The translations under genes were made by a program, and so were the position numbers. A stretch of DNA of 64,000 nt from Lolium rigidum (taxonomy: Eukaryota; Streptophyta; Magnoliopsida; Poales; Poaceae): NCBI RefSeq assembly GCF_022539505.1, contig NC_061514.1:331063090-331127089 (forward strand), in the 5' to 3' direction. Below, one piece after another: positions 58,513 through 64,000 of the stretch (its first letter is position 1; the number at the start of each line of letters is the position of its first letter). The notes under the pieces are model-generated. The model did no database searches. It was not told the origin of the DNA and worked only from the letters and a program-made list of their open reading frames with translations.

Positions 58513-60049
58513 GGAGTTCTCTTGCTTTTTCCCAATTCATAGGATTAACATCGACGACGCTGCAATTTTCTCAGCTACGCCACGAAATCCACATGCGACA
58601 GAACACCGCGCGGATAGTTGATAACGCCGACACGCCCAGGTAAAGACGTAACGTTGGCACGTCCACGTACTACAAACCGACGGCCGCTGCTGACGCTGCG
58701 TCCAGATGAGATGATCTCTACATACGTGTACCCACAGAACCACAGGTGAAAAGCTGATGTGGCCTTCGCGTGGACGCCATCGGCCGGCGCCGATCGAGGA
58801 GGAACCGAGGAAGCTGACGGGCGTATGTTTTGGCGTTACCAGACCACGCAATGGATCGACCCCACGGAACATTGCCTTAAACTTTGATCGATGCATTGTT
58901 GTACCGCACATTGCTGTGAGCTATGGCAGCCTGGCTATAGCTCCACCGGGAAGCAGCAGGTTACTTGGGGTGAGCAGGATGCCTTGCTTGCTAACGAGCG
59001 ATGATTAATCGTGCATCATGTATCTATAGCCAGAACTGTAAATTCTCAACAAGATGCATTTCTTCAACTCCTCTTTTTTTTATGTTGTCATAATTTTATT
59101 TTTAGCATGTCAACTTATTTTTTTTCATAGGTATCAACTTGACGCCCAACGCGATTAACGTTGTGTATTTTGCATGTTCTTATGTTTTTGTGTAACATAT
59201 GAGATTCCAGTAACATATGTTAGTGTTCATAACCTACATTCTATAGTTAAGAAAGGAATAAATTGTATGAACACACCCATATATAGGGGTCGTAGTAGCA
59301 AAAGAACCATAATTACTGATGTTTTGAGAAAACACTATTGAGTAACGACATAACAAATAACACAAATCTACAAGAAATAAGCTAAATGATAGAGATTATG
59401 ACATGTGGGGCTAGGTGGCAGGTTCATGTCGGATCCAGCCTCGACAAACATTTCTCTCTCCTTCGCTCCTCTCTCTATATCACTTGAGTTCACGAACGGA
59501 AATTTCTCTCTGCTCCCTGAGTCCCACCTACCGCCAACCCATGGCCACCTTCTCCCACCATGCCAACGGACCATCTTGCAGACTGCCTCTCAAGCCGCCA
59601 CGAGAGATGCAACCACTTCCTCTCGTCTCGACGTGTGTGTCAGTAACCATTTTTTTTTTATTAATACTACGTACAGTTTCTCTCTAAGAAGAAAATATGT
59701 GCATGTGCACACATGCGGTCACACACACGTTAAATGAAATTGTCACACGAGAGTGGTACTTTCTTCATTGTTAGAGTATAATGACCGACCCTATATCTTA
59801 GTTTAGTCTTTTAGAAAATTTGGTTAGTGTATCATATTCAATATGGTATCAAAGCCAAGAGATCTCAAGTTCAAGATCCCTGCTCACGTAGTATTTTGTA
59901 GGTATAGTGAGGGGCTCAAGATGGGGGTGAGTGTGCGTGTGTGTGTTTGGGGGGGGGGGTGATGATGTCATGGTCTAAAGGGAAACCTAATTTGTAGGTG
60001 TTAGATTGTTGTCGAGGCATAAGAAGAACATAAAGGGAATAGTACATGG
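58513..60049. other. Intergenic
   Basis: Mixed sequence with poly-T tracts (59073-59081, 59650-59659) and a poly-G tract near 59950-59960. No gene recognised. A GC-richer stretch at 59400-59640 has weak open frames only. Confidence 0.4.
59769..59870 (+). repeat. Possible Copia/TRIM LTR end with initiator-Met primer site
   Basis: TGTTAGAGTATAATGACCG leads to TTAGTGTATCA, and 9 bases later comes TGGTATCAAAGCC (59844-59856), one change from the plant initiator-Met primer site TGGTATCAGAGCC. Only this edge is visible; no second LTR was found. Confidence 0.4.
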
Positions 60050-60942
60050 TATTTTCATGAGTGTGAGAGGATGTGAAATTTATCAAAATCTCTTGATTAA
60101 AATGTGCTCTAGTTATCTTGTTGACGGAGTTAATATGACAGTTTTTCATATCATATATGTGTCATGGTGTGCGAAAAGGTTGGTTAAATGGTAACGAGAT
60201 TTGTCGGTGATGGATTGAACATTGTTGTTGGGGTGCGACAAGAAACATAAAAGGAGAACGACTAATGATATAGTATTGCGTTTGGCGTTGGTGGGTATGT
60301 GGGAGGCTTGATAATCTTTTATTGTAAACGACAACATAATTTGTCGGTGATGGGTTAGGACATCGTCGCCATGTCACGACAAGAAGAATGAAAAGAGAAG
60401 AACCAATGCAATTTCCACGGGTGGGATGGGAGGTGAGAGGGGCGCACTCACCGTCGCACACACAAGAGGAAGGAAGATTTTGGTCGTGGATTTTGTACTT
60501 CTTGGGCCCACAATTAAATTTAACCCTTGATCCCACGGTTAATACCTTGACCCTCATCTCTCGCGAGTATTATTTTTGGGCCTAGGTTGGTAAGTCCGCA
60601 TAGGGCGAACAACAAATCAAATAACCAAACACACCCTTTCTCGCTCAACCATCACACCGAGGGCTGCACGGCGCATCGACCACAGAACGTATCTTATCAC
60701 ATTGACACACGATGAACTCTCTTACCTGGCCACCACAAAACAACATAAATATCCTAATCAATACAAATACCCTACTCACTCACACAAAGTCTCCTTTTCC
60801 AGGGGAGGAAGGGTCCGGAATCTAGCTGTTAGTTAGGGGAGCCTTATTATAGACTCTATATCCAGATACCCAAACGTCTACACAATCTTTGTACAAAACG
60901 AAATGGGTAAGAGCACTCACTCCATGTCAAGCAGTACACCCC

Positions 60943-60950
60943 TATTTATA
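60943..60950 (+). promoter_or_regulatory. TATA box of the right RR-TZF gene
   Basis: TATTTATA about 210 bases before the ATG, at the position matching the TATATATA box of the paralogue. Confidence 0.7.
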
Positions 60951-61159
60951 CGTCGCACTGCCACACACCACACATCGATCTCCATATACAACAACCATGT
61001 ATGGTTTGCATTACTATATCATCTTGTTCTTGTGAACATAAGCATGGCCATTGCAAATAGATATATGTAGCACACAACAACAATCTCCATGTGTAGTTCG
61101 TAGCCATGGTTTAATTACATTGGACTTTGTTTTGTTGGTGTGAATAAGCTAGATCGACG

Positions 61160-62050
61160 ATGGACGTGGCCGACATCCACACCTTGCAGTTGCCCCTAAA
61201 AGGAAACGGCGCCTTCCGCAGCATGGCGGCCGGGGACCAGGCGGTTCCGGCGCACGGGGGGCGCCAACAACTGTGGGCTTCCATGCCGGAGGAGTTCTGG
61301 CTCTACATATACAAGGTGCAGCTGTGCCCGCGGCCGAGCAACCACGACTGGACCAGGTGCCCCTATGCGCACAATGGCGAGCGCGCACGCCGCCGCGACC
61401 CGCGCATCTACCGCTACATCGCCGCCCCCTGCTTGCAATACCGCGGGCAGCAGCCGCCGAGCTGCCGACACGGGCTCAGGTGTCGTTACGCGCACGGTGT
61501 GTACGAGATGTGGCTGCACCCGTCCCGGTTCCGCACGCAGATGTGCTTGTCCAGGACACGCTGCCCGCGCCCGATCTGCTTCTTCGCTCACTCCGCCGCC
61601 GAGCTCAGGGGCGACGAACACATCGCCGCCGCCGAGCTCAGGGGCAGCGTCTACATCGCCGTCACCGGCGTGTCGCTACCGATGGTATCATCCCTGCCGC
61701 TGTCGCCACCTCGTATACAGAAGCCCCCTGTTTATGCTCCTCCAGCTTCACCACCACCGGCGGCTGTTTCACGTGACCAGCCGTTCGATGATCAGGACAT
61801 GGCTAACAGGCTTCGGCTCCTGAACCTGTACTCTTCCTTTGAAGCTGACACCTTGTTTTCTTCCACTGCCACCGCCTCAGCTACTGTGGCCACTGCTGCT
61901 CCCGCTGCCGCCACCGAGCCAACGATGGTGGCCTTACTGGACGGTGGCGGTGAGGGCGTCAAGTGCGGCCGTTGCGTGGAGGAGGAAGACTCCATGCTGA
62001 ATGACTACCAGTACCCGCACATTGATCTCATCATAGACTTGGTGAGCTAA
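61160..62050 (+). CDS. RR-TZF protein (arginine-rich tandem CCCH zinc finger), 296 aa
   Basis: Paralogue of the gene at 27612-28511, single exon, plus strand. RR-type motif C56-x5-H62-x4-C67-x3-H71 with GERARRRDPR; finger 1 C91-x10-C102-x5-C108-x3-H112; finger 2 C129-x5-C135-x4-C140-x3-H144. The finger 1 spacing is shorter than in the left copy but still longer than the usual 7-8. A short internal duplication (AELRGDEHIA and AELRGSVYIA) follows finger 2. The Pro-rich middle and the end NDYQYPHIDLIIDLVS match the paralogue. All finger ligands are intact and no stops are present, so the gene is probably functional. Expected role: RNA binding and mRNA turnover in stress or hormone responses, inferred from the family. 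Confidence 0.93.
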   Translation: MDVADIHTLQLPLKGNGAFRSMAAGDQAVPAHGGRQQLWASMPEEFWLYIYKVQLCPRPSNHDWTRCPYAHNGERARRRDPRIYRYIAAPCLQYRGQQPPSCRHGLRCRYAHGVYEMWLHPSRFRTQMCLSRTRCPRPICFFAHSAAELRGDEHIAAAELRGSVYIAVTGVSLPMVSSLPLSPPRIQKPPVYAPPASPPPAAVSRDQPFDDQDMANRLRLLNLYSSFEADTLFSSTATASATVATAAPAAATEPTMVALLDGGGEGVKCGRCVEEEDSMLNDYQYPHIDLIIDLVS

Positions 62051-62119
62051 GTAAGTAAGGTGAAGAATAGTTACCGGAAAACAAGACGGTCCAGTGAGGA
62101 GTGTCACTGCCTGCGCGCG

Positions 62120-62365
62120 TGACTGCTCACTCTGTGTATATGTTTTCTATAAGTCAAAAGATGTGAAGTTTGACCAAATATGTAGATAAAAATATTATAA
62201 CATTTAAAATAACATATCAATGCCCTTAGATTACTCATGATGTGATTTTTCATATGATACACATTTGGTATTCTAGATGTTCCTATCTTTATCCACATAT
62301 TTGATCAAACTTTTTCTGACTTTTAAAAATTGTAATATGGACTAGAATTTGGCAAGGAGGGGGTA
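62120..62365. mobile_element. Mariner/Stowaway-type MITE, diverged
   Basis: Imperfect inverted halves: AAAAGATGTGAAGTTTGACC on the left and GATCAAACTTTTTCTGACTT on the right, around an AT-rich centre, with an end near GCAAGGAGGGGGTA. This is the typical layout of the large cereal Stowaway families. Confidence 0.6.
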
Positions 62366-63722
62366 ACTTCTTTAAAAAAAAATCTCCAGGGGAGCGAGTT
62401 CCCGCTTGAATATATTTCATTCAAAGTTAGCTATAAAAAATTTCAACTTTTACAAGATAGGTTCAAATGTACCAGAGTTTAGAGGGGGTTACATGAGAGA
62501 GAAATAAAAGGAAAAGAACACAACCACACCCAACAACACATAGGAGCGAGAGCGACAAGGATGTCAATCTGAGAAATCTTGGAGATAGTTGACTGATGGG
62601 AAAATCCATCATGATACAAGCACAACGATCACAAGGAAGAATCTGTTGAACATGATAGCGGGAGGGACAACCCATCCGGATGCATAGACTATACGTACTC
62701 ATAATAAATGTACTTTCCCCCTACTCAAAATATAAGGGGTTGTAACTTTCTGAAAGAGCGCTAGAACATCTTATAAACTGGCAGTACATTGCAAAACAAG
62801 AATTATTAATTGATTATGCCTTCTTAGTAATCAGGCAAAGGACGTAAGTGCATAGTTACCACACAAGTTTTATTGCAGCTGCCACTTCGGTCGCTCAACT
62901 ACTTTTTGGTTTAAACATCATGAAATGTACAATATATCATCTGACAAATAATTAAGTACACACTCTCCTATGAAAAATCATAAATGATTTTTTGAACTCG
63001 ATGCCTTCCCCGTTCTTCTTTTTTCATAAGCAACGTGGTTTATTTGCAGCCAAATAGTATAATATATTTGATGTACCACATACATGTTAGGTAACACACA
63101 TGGCATGTTTGATTCGTATAATTCTTAGAACATATAGGAATAGTAAAATCACAGGAGTGGAATATCATGTCCTATTAAATTCTATATAATTTGGAACCTA
63201 CAAGAATATTTTTCATGTAGCATTTGATTCACAGGAAATTCAAAGGAATTGTAACATGAGTTTTAAGCGGATGGAAATTTTCCTACAAAACATAGTTTAC
63301 TGCAATCCTATAGGAAAAATTCCTATGCAATCCTAAGGGCTCAATCCTAAGAATCAAATGGTGCACACAGAAAAAATTTATAAGGATGAAAATGATATAA
63401 AACTCCTATATGGTTCCTTTGAATCAAACAAGAAATTAAAATCCAATGGGTTTTCTCGTCTCTCTTATGGCGTTAGCTTTTGGCTCATGGTTACCTACCC
63501 AAAATTTAACATGCTAAAATTTGGCCATGGTCTTTTGAGGTTGTAATGTGGCTAAATTTGGCAAGAAAATTGAATTAAGATGGGCAAATGAGCAAGCAGA
63601 TGCCAAAAGATTGGAAATCATAGAAGTATGACTTTTTCATGACTTATATTTACATGTTTTGGACACGAAACAAACCTATCCTTACACGTTTTTTTGGTAT
63701 GTGTTGCCGTTGTACTTGTTTC
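62366..63722. other. Intergenic, MITE-like remnants
   Basis: 63100-63460 has opposite-facing GATTC/GAATC words and AATTCCTxT repeats (CATTTGATTCACAGGAAATT, CTTTGAATCAAACAAG) that suggest a degenerate MITE. 62720-62750 (CCTACTCAAAATATAAGG) resembles a Stowaway edge. No gene recognised. Confidence 0.4.
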
Positions 63723-63983
63723 CACTATAAGAAATATGCTCATCTATCACAGATTGTTTCCGTGGTTGAAGCGTGGATTTTCATCTCCAAAAAACTTCTA
63801 CACACCGAGGTTGAATGACCATGGTACACTTTGATCTTCCACGATCATGACATGCTAGAGTGTCTCACATTTATCATGGAAACCATTTTTGTGATAGATG
63901 GAATTCCACATCTATCACGGGATCAAAATTGTAAGTGTGGAGCCTAACTTCCACGTCAATGACAAGTCAATGCTTCTATAGTG
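63723..63983. mobile_element. Candidate CACTA-type MITE
   Basis: Starts CACTATAAGAAATATGC and ends GCTTCTATAGTG, an inverted CACTATA pair about 260 bp apart, with internal inverted words (ATCTATCAC / GTGATAGAT). The 3-bp flanks TTC and GCA do not match, so the classification is tentative. Confidence 0.45.
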
Positions 63984-64000
63984 GCAACTAACGGCGTTAT

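Larger units (their letters stand above)
60050..62100. repeat. Right arm of the inverted duplication
   Basis: Reverse-complement partner of 27540-29860, including the RR-TZF gene, its TATA region and upstream blocks such as ACCCAAACGTCTACAC (60868-60883). Confidence 0.85.

Overview
This window is plant nuclear DNA from a grass, most likely a Triticeae species (wheat, barley, Aegilops or a relative). The reasons are GT-AG introns, TATA-box promoters, GC-rich grass-type coding sequence, abundant Stowaway/Harbinger/Mutator MITEs, a tRNA-derived Au-like SINE, and Athila-type Gypsy elements whose LTRs begin TGATACGTCTCCGACGTATC. Two runs of exactly 100 N (23728-23827 and 47970-48069) are scaffold gaps.

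Layout. 1-1.25 kb: 5' part of a GDSL esterase/lipase gene on the minus strand, running off the left edge. 1.25-8.0 kb: intergenic with little recognisable. 8.0-24.7 kb: a four-level nest of retroelements. A 5'-truncated LINE was hit by a small element now reduced to a solo LTR; that LTR was hit by a non-autonomous Gypsy element (family A, 9546-23149), whose 3' LTR was hit by a related antisense element (family B, 14983-21683). Each LTR insertion keeps its 5-bp target duplication. 24.8-27.0 kb: two further LINE fragments in opposite orientations. 27.6-28.5 kb: an intact RR-TZF (tandem CCCH zinc finger) gene on the minus strand.

31-33 kb: a complete but decayed PIF/Harbinger transposon. 34.2-39.2 kb: a probable Helitron carrying an LRR fragment and a SINE. 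39.3-40.0, 53.1-54.5 and 54.5-55.2 kb: poly-A LINE-like non-autonomous elements. 41.0-42.6 kb: a solo family-B LTR. 43.2-48.0 kb: a Gypsy polyprotein tail interrupted by a second family-A element that ends in the gap. 49.1-50.9 kb: a broken multi-exon gene or captured fragment with amino-acid repeats. 57.4-58.5 kb: a compact Harbinger-like transposon with an intact 206-aa ORF. 61.2-62.05 kb: a second RR-TZF gene on the plus strand.

The two RR-TZF genes and their promoters are inverted copies. A second inverted block (40.5-41.0 against 56.6-57.1 kb) lies between them. Much of 27.5-62 kb is therefore an old head-to-head duplication, later filled by lineage-specific transposons. Only the GDSL gene and the two RR-TZF genes look like ordinary functional host genes; nearly everything else recognisable is mobile-element DNA.
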